A stretch of 64,000 nt of DNA from Neodontobutis hainanensis (Eukaryota > Chordata > Actinopteri > Gobiiformes > Odontobutidae): assembly GCA_024349245.1 (NCBI GenBank), contig JALDNG010000529.1, positions 1 through 64,000 of the forward strand. The letters run 5' to 3'. Shown in pieces: positions 24,701 through 37,800 of the stretch. Within the stretch, counting starts at the first letter, position 1. The number at the start of each line of letters is the position of its first letter. Made by a program: the position numbers and the translations under genes. Below the pieces are notes generated by a model. The model did no database searches, was not told the DNA's origin, and saw nothing but the letters and a program-made list of their open reading frames with translations.

Positions 24701-27700
24701 CAAAAATTTTTATGATAGAGTTTTATTCAAAAATTTTCAATTATTTTACCAGATTACTTATTTTTAAATAAAATAATTTCATAGATGAAATCAAAACAAA
24801 AGACGAGTTTTTAAAACTGGTTCTCGTGTTCATTTTTATTTATCACATTTTTCTTGAACTACGATATCGTCGATTCAATAATGGATTAAAATATAAATAA
24901 GACAGGTTAAAACGAGAGAAATAAACATAGTCTTTGATTTTGATATAATTGCATATATTTTGTGTTATTTAGTTTAAAATTGCAAAAATTGCTGATTTAT
25001 TTGATAGGAATATTTAAAAAAATGTATATCATTCCAATTTCTGTCTCATCTATGATTTTAAATTCAAATTGAGGAAAATTGTTAATTTAGCAGTTAAAAC
25101 TATGATTTTCTAAATTTAGTATAAATTTTAAAAATATAAAAAGGAGAGTATAATTTACGAAAATATAATAAATTGTTTTCTCATTTATCAACGCATATGT
25201 TTGGATACTTTTGCTATTTTATTCCTAAAAAGTTAAAAAATGTCAATGATTAAATTTTAGACATTAAACATATATTTGATCAGATAAATCATGAGGATAA
25301 TCAATTTGATAACAGATATCAATGTTGCACGAAATTTTTGATGATAGCATGATAAAAGAAGAAAATTTAACGGTCAGCAGAAAACCAATTAACTCAACGT
25401 AAAAATCCATATATTAAAAGCAGAAACGTTTAATTTAATTTTAAAAATCATCAAAATATCTTTTACTCAAAAATCAGTTTATTTACAAGAAAATTTCTTC
25501 TTATTAGGTCATCATTATTTCACAAATTCTAATTTAAGGGTGTTAATATCTAAATTATTGTTGATGCTAAAATTACACAGTTAAAAAATTTTAAATACCA
25601 ATCAAAAAATTGGACAAGTTGTCAAAACATTTTTTGATTTATTAAACAAATATAAGTATCAATAAATTGAAAATATTTGATGAGAAACCTTGATTTTTAA
25701 AACTTTTTAAAAGTTTTTTAATGTTTCTAGGATATATTCGGAACATAAAATTCAAGTGGATCATGGATGTGTGCCTTAACCCAAAGAATTTATTTTTATT
25801 TATACTATCAAATTGCACCTAAGTTTAAAAATATTTGATTTATTAACTGTAAAAGGAACGAAACATGCAAGTGGTTTATGAGGAATTTATATTATGATAT
25901 GGAATATGGAGTAGATAGTTCATTTATTAACCAAAAATATTTGCAACTGATCAGTGACATTAAATGTATTTTAAGATTATTTGTTGGCGAAGCATAATAT
26001 TTGTTAAATTTAGAATTTATTAATTTCTTTCAAATCTTAATATTTTAAATATTTTTACATAGTTCTCTCTTCACAGATATCTTTTGCATCATTCCCTTGA
26101 AAAATTAAGTGTAAAAAATATTTTAAATGAAATTCCAAAAATTTTTACTCTGTATGAAATATGGGTAAGATTATATTTATGTTCTTTTCATATCATTACA
26201 ATTGCTTATTTTATGTGTATTCTCTTTCAGAAAAATTATAATTCATGTATTTTTCATCATAAACATTTTTATAGGCATAAGACATTACTGCAAGAAGTTT
26301 TCCCACCTTTTTTAGATTTTTGTCAAACAATTTGAAAGTATGGTCGCATATGATCAATATTCTCCAATTATATTAATGTTTAAAACTAATTTAGCAGCAT
26401 TATCATGTAAAAGAGCAAAACATTTTCACTATATCATGCTCCGATAGAGATTTAGTTTCTAGCTTACATGATATTGTTCATGATTTTAGCAAATTAAAAT
26501 GTTTTCAAACAGAATTACTCCTAAAAAATACAAAATATCGCTCTTTCTGATATTGAAAAATGTTGAGTATTTTATGTGTACAATGAAAAAGATCTCGAAA
26601 TTGTTTGTTGGTTTCTATGATAATGTTTCGAACTTTTGAAGCAGATCTTATATGGCGACTGTAATTAATCGTTAAATTTTGATAATAGCGTAATTTTTTA
26701 AAAATCTCCAATTTTTTCTTAAATTGTAAAAACAATTAACACTTCTGACATATTCAATCATTGAAAAGGAAAATCAATAAAACCTTATGCTTTGCAGTTT
26801 GAATACAATCAATATATTCTATGATGTAAACTCAGATGTATCATAGTTTTCAAAATTAAATAAAACAAGATTATCATATTTTATGTAATATCTTTAAATA
26901 TTTTATTCATTGAAAAAGTATTCATGATTTGTTAGCTTTCTCTTCATGGAGTATTTCGATTCCTCATGTAAATGTTTGATGACAAAATCAACATCAGAAA
27001 AAGGGTATATCTTGCAAAAAATCTGTCAATTAATGATAAAAGCCATTTTGTATGTTTCTTACATCATCAATCTATACTATAAAATTATGCTACACAACTT
27101 AATTATTCTGAAATAAAAATATGAAATAATTGAGCTGATTTCTGTGATAATTATAATTCTAAAATTTACTTTTGGGTATTTGACTTTATGAACTGCGGTT
27201 ATTTCTCAAAATAAAATATGAATATTTTGGATTTAAGCTTACAGATAAATTGTCTTTTGTTTTTAAAATATAAATCTCTTACAAATTATGTATCATTATA
27301 TACAGCCACATCTTGGAAGAAATATATTACATTTTAAAATATGTTCATAAATATTTCTCAATATCAAAAAATTTTCTTCCGATTGAATTTATTATTTTGA
27401 TTGAATGTCAGTTTAAAATATGCTGCAAATTTATAATTTAAAAGTTATGAACTCATTTTTTTGTCAACTTTGATGTTAACTTAGCTCTCATACACAAATA
27501 ATCTCGTGTGCGATTGTGTGTGTACAAGAATTTTGTTCATTTAATTTTATCAATTTTTTTGCAGATAGGCTTACTAGACTTTAATAAAATTCATATCTTT
27601 GAAATAAAACGGAATAGTTTACAAATATATTTAATTCCATTTTGAATGATTAAAAACTTAAAATTTATAGACTGTAACACTAACAGAGATTTATTTGAAT

Positions 27701-28560
27701 TTTATAGCATTATCATGTAACCGCTCAATTTATGTTAAAATAAGTAAATCGTATCTTATATACTAAAAAAAACGTCTGACGATCTTTACTTGAAAAGATT
27801 GTGGCATCATTTATTCTAAAATTAAAAATTATCAGTTGCCACGAAAGTTTTTCAACCTTATTAAGAGTCATTTTTTAACATTTTATGAACGAAGCACGAA
27901 AGATTGTTTTGAGTTCGGAAGTCGAAAAATAGTCTTTATTTTTCTTTTAATTTCTTAAATTGTCCCCCTATTTTGACATTTTCATTTTCGAATATTGGAC
28001 AAGTCAATATTGATCATTTTATTTCATAACATAGCCAAAAAAATTAAATAAAATGGGTTTTGAAATACTGATTAAATACGTAAACAATTAAAAAAATAAC
28101 TATGATTTGATATCAATGTCGTCAATTTTTTTGAGGCAGACTAATAATGCTGAAACAGGTCAAATGAAAGGTAGTGTTTTCAGTGAGCTAATACCTTACA
28201 AAATAAGATTTATATTGTTTATGAAACAAAATTGTGCCGAAAGAATGTTGAACATTTTAAAGGGATTCACTTAAATTTTAACAACTTGTAAACGTTCCTT
28301 GAAAGATGCCGTGATATATTTGATTCATACTTGTTCGAAAAAAATAGATGTTGAAATTATTATGTCAAAATGATCAATATTATGAAAAGATTTTTTGATA
28401 AATATAATATACTTAGCTTTGAATCAAATACTTATTTTTTGAATTTTTTTACAGTCAAAAATAATCTTTTATCATGTCAATAATTGCAAAAATATGTAAA
28501 AGATAGAATATAGCCTCAAAAAATGCTAATTCTTTTGATATATAAATATAATTTTGACAG
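21768..28560. other. AT-rich gene desert
   Basis: No supported gene. The frame at 26084-26335 contains a GT-AG pair (donor after 26162, acceptor at about 26229) that would make a 64-70-nt intron, longer than those of the real genes here, and its translation has no recognisable family. I leave it unannotated. Confidence 0.4.
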
Positions 28561-28770
28561 ATATTTGTAAAACTGTCTTCCTAAGAAAGTGAAATACCCT
28601 GCTTTCGATGGAAACGTCACGTAGATGTACGGTTGCACTTAAACTTTAATATCACGAAGAGATTTTTCATGAGTTCTAATCTAGTAAATTGGCATTCATC
28701 AAAAAATATTAAAATGCTTATCAAAGTAGGAGGCCTTTGGTTAGGAACTCTATTCGAGCACATGTAGAGC
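28560..28770 (+). other. Coding-like island, possible gag-type relic
   Basis: G+C rises clearly over about 200 bases. On the plus strand LPKKVKYPAFDGNVT is followed, after stops, by LISRRDFS. This resembles the N-terminal gag region of LTR retrotransposons (LPK..LP.FDGN), but no other domain is near. If real, it is a small transposon fragment. The assignment is weak. Confidence 0.25.
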
Positions 28771-29228
28771 TGTAATTATATTTCCAAAATTCTCCGATTT
28801 TTAATATTTTTTAATATTATTAACTTTAATATCAAATACAGAAAGTTTAACGTGAATTTTTTTTGTTTAATTGTATTTTCAGTGATTAAATTATTTTGTT
28901 TAAGAAACTTATTTATAAAATTTGTAATAAACAAATTATTCATTTTTTGACATTTAAAGCATCGTTAAATAGTTTTTTCATTTGTTTCAAAATAAAATTA
29001 AAGTAAGTGGATCTCTGAATAATTTATAAAAACAAGATAAAAATTTTTATTTATTTAATACTGAGGTTTTATCAAAAGTTCTTTTCATTTTACACGAATA
29101 AAAATATTAAGAATTTTTATCATTAAATGAAGCAGAAAAAGAATAATTGATTTAAAAATATTTTTATTTGTGTAAAACTCTTTTCCTGGAGACTTTTTGG
29201 AAAGAGATTAAAATATATCAAATATATC

Positions 29229-29251
29229 CCTTAGTTTATTATAAACTAAGG
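29229..29251. repeat. Perfect 10-bp inverted repeat
   Basis: CCTTAGTTTA, a 3-base spacer (TTA), then TAAACTAAGG: two perfect 10-base arms. It could form a hairpin or cruciform or be a protein-binding palindrome. No gene lies next to it. Confidence 0.55.
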
Positions 29252-29759
29252 TAATAAATATGTAAAAGATAATTTAAATATCCTTTGGATGGAAAAGTAA
29301 TTAAAATACCAAAACTCTGTGATCTTCTTGTATAAATTCAAATAAATGATAATAAGAAAACAGTAAGACCTTATTTAATATTTTTTAAAGATTTTATATG
29401 GTCTAGTTTTATATCATTATGTAAAAAATTTAACCGTCGTAATTATATGATGCGTTCAGATCATGACTCAGTTAATATTTATAAATTAAAAATTCCATCA
29501 ATACTATTATTTAAACTATTTTAATGATTTATATGAGTATATTAACCTAAAATTATGTTTCGGACTATTTTGTAAAAACATCTTTACTATTTAAAAGGTA
29601 GCAAACATAAAACGCTTTTCCTCTTTTATCTCTTGCGGAACAATTCAAAAATATGTCTCATTCCTCAATCTTATACACGGGAATACAAATTGTTTTTTTT
29701 ATCAAATGTCAGATAAATATATCAGGCTTCTTCTGATAAAAGTATCAAAAAGTGTACTG

Positions 29760-30055
29760 ACTATTCTTTAGTTCATTTCAGAACCTAACCTCCCTTTAGT
29801 GCTATTTTGATGGAAACCACAAGTAATTGGGTAGTGTTTGACTTAAACTAACGAAAATTTCATAATCTCCTCCGCCATATTTATGCATCGTTACCTCTGC
29901 TTCATTAATTTCGTTTTGAATAAACTGTGCCTCTTTTATCAATCAAACCGTAAAAAGAGCACTCTCCTCATGTCTTAACAATATCACAGAAAAGGTCCAT
30001 TGCATTAACTGCACATCGAACGATCTCTGATCTGCACTGAAGAAGTGAATATATT
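29760..30055 (-). other. Coding-like island of unknown identity
   Basis: About 300 bases with higher G+C and frequent CpG. On the minus strand one frame stays open for about 80 codons apart from a single TGA, running from FFSADQRSFDVQLMQW (near 30035) to YEIFVSLSQTLPNYLW (near 29820). The plus strand also gives polar text (LTAHRTISDLH near 30005-30037) slightly like a decayed reverse transcriptase. I cannot decide between a decayed gene on the minus strand and a transposon fragment on the plus strand. Confidence 0.3.
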
Positions 30056-31316
30056 AAATAAACTAAAATGATGTCAAAATGGATATATTCAAAAATAAAT
30101 GAGAATTGCCATTTAATATTGACTTAGAAAAAATTTTTGGTTATATTTAAAATTTTATTTTGTAATGTTTAATGTTAAGGTTGACAAAAAATAATAAAAA
30201 TTAACACTTATCTGTTTATTTGATTATTTTAAATATGTAAATCAAGATTATGTTATGAAAATTATTCATTTTCAAAATTTAATAAATTTTATCTTAAATA
30301 AAAATATTTTAGAACTTTTTAATTTGTTCATAAGAATTTCAACCTCTATTAATTTAAAAATTATGTGTTTTGAATTGCTTCATTGAATGTTTTTCAAAAG
30401 CATGTTAAAAATTTAAAATTAACACTCAAAAAGTTATTTTTGAATTATTGTGAGGGTTGTTTACCTTTAATGACATCAAAAAATTGTGATCAATAATCAA
30501 ATAAAATTTCCATTTGAAAAAAATAAATCTAAAAATTTCCAGTAATATTTTACGTTTAAAAAAATGCCAAAAATAACTATATCTCATCGAAAAATCAAAA
30601 TTATTGATTATAAAAGTGAATAAACTAAGAGATAAATGCTCTGAATCTTCTGATGTTATGTTCATGCAAAAATATGCGACGTGGTTAATTCCTATATCAA
30701 TTTATATAAGGAAGTTGAAAAAATCCTAATTTTCTAATTTATATGCATAACTACAAATTGATAAAAAAGCGAATGACAATTTCAAAAAAAATATTATGTA
30801 TCGGTATTAGACGTATATGTTTATTTTGTGCATGACCAATTAATGTCCTGGTATAAACCATTATTATAAAAACTTTGTGATATTGATATATTTGTAAAAT
30901 AGAGGAAATCAATGAAACAAAAATTTATAAATTGGCACATATTTTTATTTTTATTAGATGATCTAAAAAGACATCTGATGAATTGTCTGCTTTTAGCTCA
31001 TTCCTGGAAACATATAGATTTATTTTAAATGTTATTAATTATCTTATAACAAACAGCGACAAGTATTTACTGCTTTTTATTGAATATTTAAGATGAACAT
31101 ATTTGGAGGAATATTTAACAAAATAATTTTCAAAATCTCAATAAATATCTATTTTACTTAAGATTTAATTAAATATTTATATTTAAACGAAATAGAACAC
31201 AACGATTTTTATCCCATCCATCATTTAAAATATATTAATATATCATTCATGTATAGATTTATATACAATCATCTATACTAAAATAATCATAAGAATTTCA
31301 AAAGTTTTAAAATATT

Positions 31317-31852
31317 ATGATTTTCGAATGTCAAAACTGCAAACTCGTAAATGATCAAATATGTAAACAAAATCTAAAAAAAAGAAAATATATTGAGATT
31401 GAATGTTTCAGAAAAGCTGGATTCCCAATTGTAAAGTCAGTTTATCGAAACTTTTAGTCATCCTTTTTCGATTCAGAAGATGTAAGTCACTTGTTAATTC
31501 TTAAGATTATTTTTCACATCCATTCATTAAAATTTGTTTAAATTATTTTTTCAAGAGAATATATATGCCCGTAGAGTTCAATCAAGGAAAGTGTTGAAAT
31601 TAATATTTTGGCATCTTTATATATTGGCATCTTATACTATTAAAAATATAGTTATGATCTTCTTTAATCGTTTGCAGCACGGTTTTTATTATTTTTAGAA
31701 ATATTTTAAACATGGTCTCTTTTCACGCTTTTAACAATACTCAAAATTGTACTCTTCAAATATATAGCAGTTTGAATGCCGAAAGAGCAAATTTAGTCAG
31801 ATTTATCGTCTTATCAATTTGTTTTCAAAACGTCAAATCTATCAAAAAATAA
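31317..31852 (+). other. Possible small-gene region (two short ATG frames and a strong splice donor)
   Basis: An ATG at 31317 opens a 46-codon frame beginning MIFECQNCKLVNDQICKQ, with a C-x2-C pair and further cysteines at positions 16 and 30. Shortly after its stop (TAG at 31455) lies gtaagt at 31482, paired with ttaag at 31505 in a 24-nt candidate intron typical of the verified genes. A second 46-codon ATG frame lies at 31712-31852 (begins MVSFHAFNNTQNCTLQIY). Codon content is less A/T-extreme than in the flanks. No family is recognised and I could not join the pieces into one convincing model. Confidence 0.25.
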
Positions 31853-34800
31853 TTTAAAAGATATTACGTTTTTAATTACTATTTATTTTGTTTCTATTTA
31901 AATTAATTGTGGCAAAATTTGTGAATTTATGTTGCCATTTCAATATGCGTGGTAGGTTTGTCCACAAAATAAATATTTATTCAAAAACATGTTTATTTGT
32001 GTTGGATTATCATTTCATTGTTGTTCAAAAGGTTGTTTTTCCATTGATTTTATATGGGATAAAAATCTTTAAAATTCTTGGTTAATATTTTAAAAAACAT
32101 AGCAAGATAAAATTTTGAACAACCCCTCGATCGTTGTATTATTCGAAATCTTATGCTATAATTATTTGATCTATGTTAGTTAAAAATGATTGATCATTTT
32201 TAAATTAAATCAAAACCGAGTTTTTTTTCTTTATTTTCAATATTTTACGAATCATCAAGAACATTAAGTTATTTTAAATATAATAAATCATCCCTTTCTA
32301 AGATTATATCAAAATATTTTTTTTGAAAAGAATTAATAAATTTTCCATATTCATTTGATGATAATGTAGATTCTCGTCTTCTGCATTTTAATTATTCACA
32401 CTGGTCATTTTTATTGAAAAAGTGAAAATTTTACTATATGTAGGATTTTAATTGACAAGCTATACACTCAAGCAATTTATTCTTTTTAATATCGTAAACT
32501 ATATAAAGATGTCTAAGTAATTTGATTTAGTGTGTTATTTAAATCAAAGTTAAAGCCTAAACCTATTGGTGTTTTTATTTTTTACCAATTTTGAAAAAAT
32601 ATGTTCATACCTATTTTTTGTAGGAATATTAAAATAACGTTTAAAAGCAATTATATGATTCTTTTATTTAAATACGCCATTCAAAATTTCATGTCTTACT
32701 TTCATGAACTTATAAATGCAGTTATAATCTTAATCATGTAATTTTCCATATTTTTGTGAATATGATCATTTTTACAGGGATTCCAACAGAGAAAGTAAAG
32801 AACATACTTTTTAATTCTTATTGTTACACAAATAGGTTTTAAATATGCAAGTAGAAAATTATCTTTTTGTAAATTTAAATTTGTGCAATCAAAAAGAAAT
32901 CAAAAAACGTCTAATTGTAAAATTTATAAAAAATCTTTGATTCTCAAAATTAAATCATATTATATATTCTTTAATTCAAAGATCATAGCTATGATAAAAT
33001 GCTGTGCTTTCTAAATTATATACTTCCATAAACTATAAAAGTTATGAATGTTTCAAAATGTGATACTAAATAGATGTTTTTAATATAAACTATAAATATG
33101 GTTTTCAAAAATAATTTTTGACAACACATATTTTTCAGTAATTTCAGCATAAAGAATTTTTTTGTTTAATTAATTTTAAAAATCAAAAATAAACAAAGAA
33201 TTCAAAATAAAATTTCCACAATTTGAGCTCCGAAGAATAAAATTTAAGGATCTTATTTTGGAGTTCAAAGAAATAAAATTATCGCAATCGTTATTTCGTT
33301 AATTCATAACAAAAATTGAATATCTACTCTTTTTAATAGAGGTAGACTACAGATGAATTATAAAATATTTAGAAATCAAAATTGTTTGAAATTTGTAATT
33401 TTCTCAATTTAAGAGAAATTTAATTTTACCTAACAAGGTCTTGTCTAGCTTATCTGTGCGTCGTCTGTCAGAGGTTTGAGTATTTGTACTCTCTACGAAG
33501 CAGTTCTGGATATAAGGTTAAAAGTATGTACCATGCTCTTGTTCAGATAAAATGGAAAATTTAAAACATTTAATGCCACTTAATTCAATGGATTGAATAA
33601 ATTTTATAATTATCAATTCAAAGTCATACATTTAATTTTACTTTGACAAGAAGTTAAACAAGAATTTTTGATGTGTGTATAAATGATGCAATATCAAAAA
33701 ACATGAAATAAATATTTTCACTGCTAAGGTATCATTTTTAACGAAAAAAACATATTTAAACAAGAAAAAAAATCAATAACAGCTTATTTTGAGTTTTTAA
33801 GGTGAAACAGCAGAATATTTCAAATTTAAAAATAGTAAAATTAGGTATCTTTGACACAATTTTATATTAAAATACTGCCAAAAGAATAATTGATTTTGAA
33901 AAAAACCTCATAGATAGAAGAATATCAATGAACTATATTTTAATATCAAGTTCATTTGAATGTGAAAATATAATTATTTAGAATAAATATTGTTTTAGAT
34001 TCAATGAAAATTGTCATATTTTCTTTTAACCAAATTTAATGAATTTTTACTTCATAATATTTAAAAAAGCATCGTGTTGTCTGAAATATTTTTCTTAATT
34101 TTTTTTTTAAATTCTTATTTTTGATAAATAGAGAGTTTCTTTAATTTATAGTTACAGTAATGCTAAAATATTTTTCTTACATTCCTTTATTGTTAAAATC
34201 AAAAGAAGTGACCATTTAATAAATCATTTTGTTTCTCTTTCGCTATTTTTTATAAATTAAAATATTTAACTTTTGTGTGTTTAGCAGATAATAATAGGTT
34301 TAACTTTCAATCTTAAACCTGTAAGTAAACTTTGTAGATTTTTACAAACAATTATTGAACAAAAGATTTTAAACTCTCTATTTTTTCTTTGATAACTCTA
34401 ACCAAAATCATTCAAAACATAAGCATGCATTCCAGATTTAAATATCACTGATTGTTATAAATGAATGGTTGTTGACATTAAATAAATTAAATATTTGTTT
34501 TTCAAAAAATACCTTGGGATCCTCTGACAGCCTGGTCGTCAATTAGATTTTTTTTTATGTTTTTTTATATTCTGAAGGCATTTTCCTCATATTAATGATT
34601 TATAATTGAAATAATATTTTTTATTTCCAATTTATAAGATATTTTTCAAGATAAAACTTAATTAACTTTTGATAATATATCGCCATATTCATAAATTGAA
34701 TAAAATATGGTCATCTGATTCTCAGATTTCTACTCACCATATGTTTTGAAATGGCAGGCAGATCAGAAATAAACCATTTATTTTTAATTTTTTTATGAAT

Positions 34801-37800
34801 ATCAAAAGTAAGAAAATTATCTTCATCAACTAATCGAGCGTTCCTAGCTTAAAATTCTTCAAACATTTTGGATATTTTAATTAAATTTTGATGGAAAAAT
34901 AAAGCAATAATTTATGTCTCAGGGTGGTATTAATTAATTTTAATTGAATGAAAATTTAATTTATGATCGTTCTATATCTTTGGATGCTGCCTTAATATTT
35001 TGATGTAACAAGATTTCAGATAAATTTTTTAACATAAATTAGACAATTTAATATTGATTTTTAAACGACAAATCAGCGTATTCAGTTGATAATCAATGAA
35101 AAAGATGAAATTAAATGTGAAGTGCTAAAATATAAGGGTTGCAATGTTGTTAATATCTTTTTTTGTCCAAAATAAAATATTTCATTCCATGTAACTTGTT
35201 TTCAAACGTCGACGAACGAAGAGAGGACTTAAGCATTCTAAATAGCTAAATAGAAAAAATAAAATTTTCTTAATGTAAGATAATATTTTGAAAATTAGAA
35301 TGGCCTTAATTTGAATCATTAAAAACAAATTAAAATTTCTCGTTAAAAATACACAAAAAATCGATTATTGAACATTTTCATGACGTTTTATGAATTCTTA
35401 AGATCAAAACGACATTAAATTTCTCAATAAAATTTATTCTGTTAAATGAAAATATATGACACTTTTAGAAAAAATGGAAAAAGAAGCTTTTTATATTTTT
35501 TAGCTTTTTAAAAGTTTAGAATTTTCAAAAATTGAGATGATATAGTAAAAATCTATATAATAAAATTCGTTTCGTCAAATTTGAAGTTTTGCTCCAAGAG
35601 TTTCAGGATTTTTTGTTCTCTCTAAGGTTGGTGTTATCTATCAGTTATTTCTCAGAGATTGTTATTTTTTAATTCAAATTATCTTTGTAAATTTATTTGT
35701 TCTTGAATTACATAAGGGAAATTTTTATGTATTTGGCAAATTATCTGGAGTTTATAACTCAGATTGAGTAACTATGTCGATGCGTTAACAAAGACGACAG
35801 CAGTTAAGAGGAGAAAAATATCGTGCTTTGTAGCTTGAATCAACTAGATACAATTAAACATAACTTCAAAAAATTATATTCAAGCCATGTCACTTTTTCT
35901 TGAACTGTCTGTAAGTTGTGATAAAATTTATTCAAAACGTTAACACTTTTTTCTTGACATATAAGTGTTTTGGAGCACTCAAAATACGAAGATTGCCAGC
36001 GAGTGTTTGATTTATGAGGATCTTTATATTTTTCTGAAAGAGAAAACCTCATTTATCTTATAGCATCTCGTCGCATCATGGATAAATCAAAACAAATTTA
36101 TTTTGGAAACATTACAAGTTTATGAAATACTTTAAAAAGAGATTTCAAAGGCCAGAAATAATGCCATGCTGAAAGCACCTGATAAAATTAACTATTTTAA
36201 AAAATCTATATTTTTGGAATTCTTGTGTCATACAAGTCAATTTGATATTTTATCCTCACTTTAATTGTCTCATAAAAAAGCACAAAATGACTTAACTATT
36301 TGTAAATTTATTACTTATTTAAAAAAAATTTCTTAAGCTATTTTATGATTATTTATCAAAAGTTTGAGCACTGTTCATTTGATATGCAATAAGTTTCAAT
36401 GCGATCGCATGAATAAAACCAATCGAAAACATAAATCAATGAGATAACTTTTTTTGGTTGATCGATTCTCAAGCAAGTTAATTTTGTAACACGTGACTTA
36501 TTTTAAGATAATTCTCTGGAAGTTATACTTGGCTCTGTATTTGAAAGCATTTGATGTCGATCTGTAGCTTAAAACAACTTTTATTTGTGAAAGTCTCGAT
36601 TTCTTAAATTAAAATTTGGAAAATTTGGTTATGAATATCGCTTTATGTTTTCACGAGTTTTTCTCAGATTATGATTATATAAAAGCTAAATTTGAATATA
36701 TTGAGAGGGGAAAAACAGGTGCAGTCATCTCACTAAGTAATTTGAGACAGTTACACCCATTTAAGTCTAACTTAGTTTACATTCTTCTATAAAAGTTTTA
36801 GTTAACGCTTAATAAAGTAAATTTTTATCATTAGGATTTCAAACGTTATCATTTTCTTATTTCTCAAGATTTATTATGTTGAAATTTTTTGGTTTAAAGC
36901 ATTTGCTCTTTATTTCTCTCAATCGAAAAGTACAAATGCATATTTTAAATTTGCAAGTTAAAAATAGGTATAAATTGCTTATATTTAAAAAATCTCAATA
37001 CTTTTTGCCTTCTTTGTTTAATTTACCTCTGGATACACAAGAATTTTAGCAATAGGAGACGGATACATAAAAAATGAAAAGTTTGATCACCTCTAGTCAA
37101 TAAGACGTCGAAGAGAGGAAAAATAAAAAAAATTAAAACTATAAGAATTATATTTTTATATATGACAAATATACATAAGTCATAAAACTAATTTGAGTAT
37201 TTTTAAATTTAAATGTTTCTCTTGATTGTTAAAATATCACAAATTATTTTTTTAGAAAAGATTGAAAGAATACGTAAATCTAAATGTAGAAGTTATTTCC
37301 TAATTTTCTGATAATAAATTCAATCTTTTGTTATGATTTCCAAATAGTTAAAAAAATAAAGTACTCAGTAAGATTTTGAAATATAATCTCGTTCCAAACC
37401 TCGGTCGTTTCATATCGGATCCGACTTCAACAAAGTTAAAAAACTGATTATGAGTTGATAAAATACTGATAGTTAAATAAACATGATCTTATAAGTAGTT
37501 TGGCTGAAGTATAAGTGTATTTTGATTACAACTTAAAGTTTGATATGTTCTACATATCAAATATGATAAAAATTTATTAAGAGTTAACAGTGAATGCTGA
37601 ACTATCCCAGTCTTTCCTTTCTTGAACTCACGTCTAATCAAAATAGAAAAAAAAATTAGCAAGACATACATTTATTTTAATTCTTTTCTGCTTAGCATAA
37701 CAGAAATATTCTATATATAATTGCTACATTCTGATAGATATATTCAACTAATCAAAATAGAAATGGTTAAGGTCTACGTGTAGTTAAAATTGGTCATCGC

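Noticed and set aside
26084..26335. Open frame with an internal donor-acceptor pair
   Set aside because: The implied intron (about 64-70 nt) is longer than every verified intron here, the frame is open with or without splicing, and the protein matches no family.
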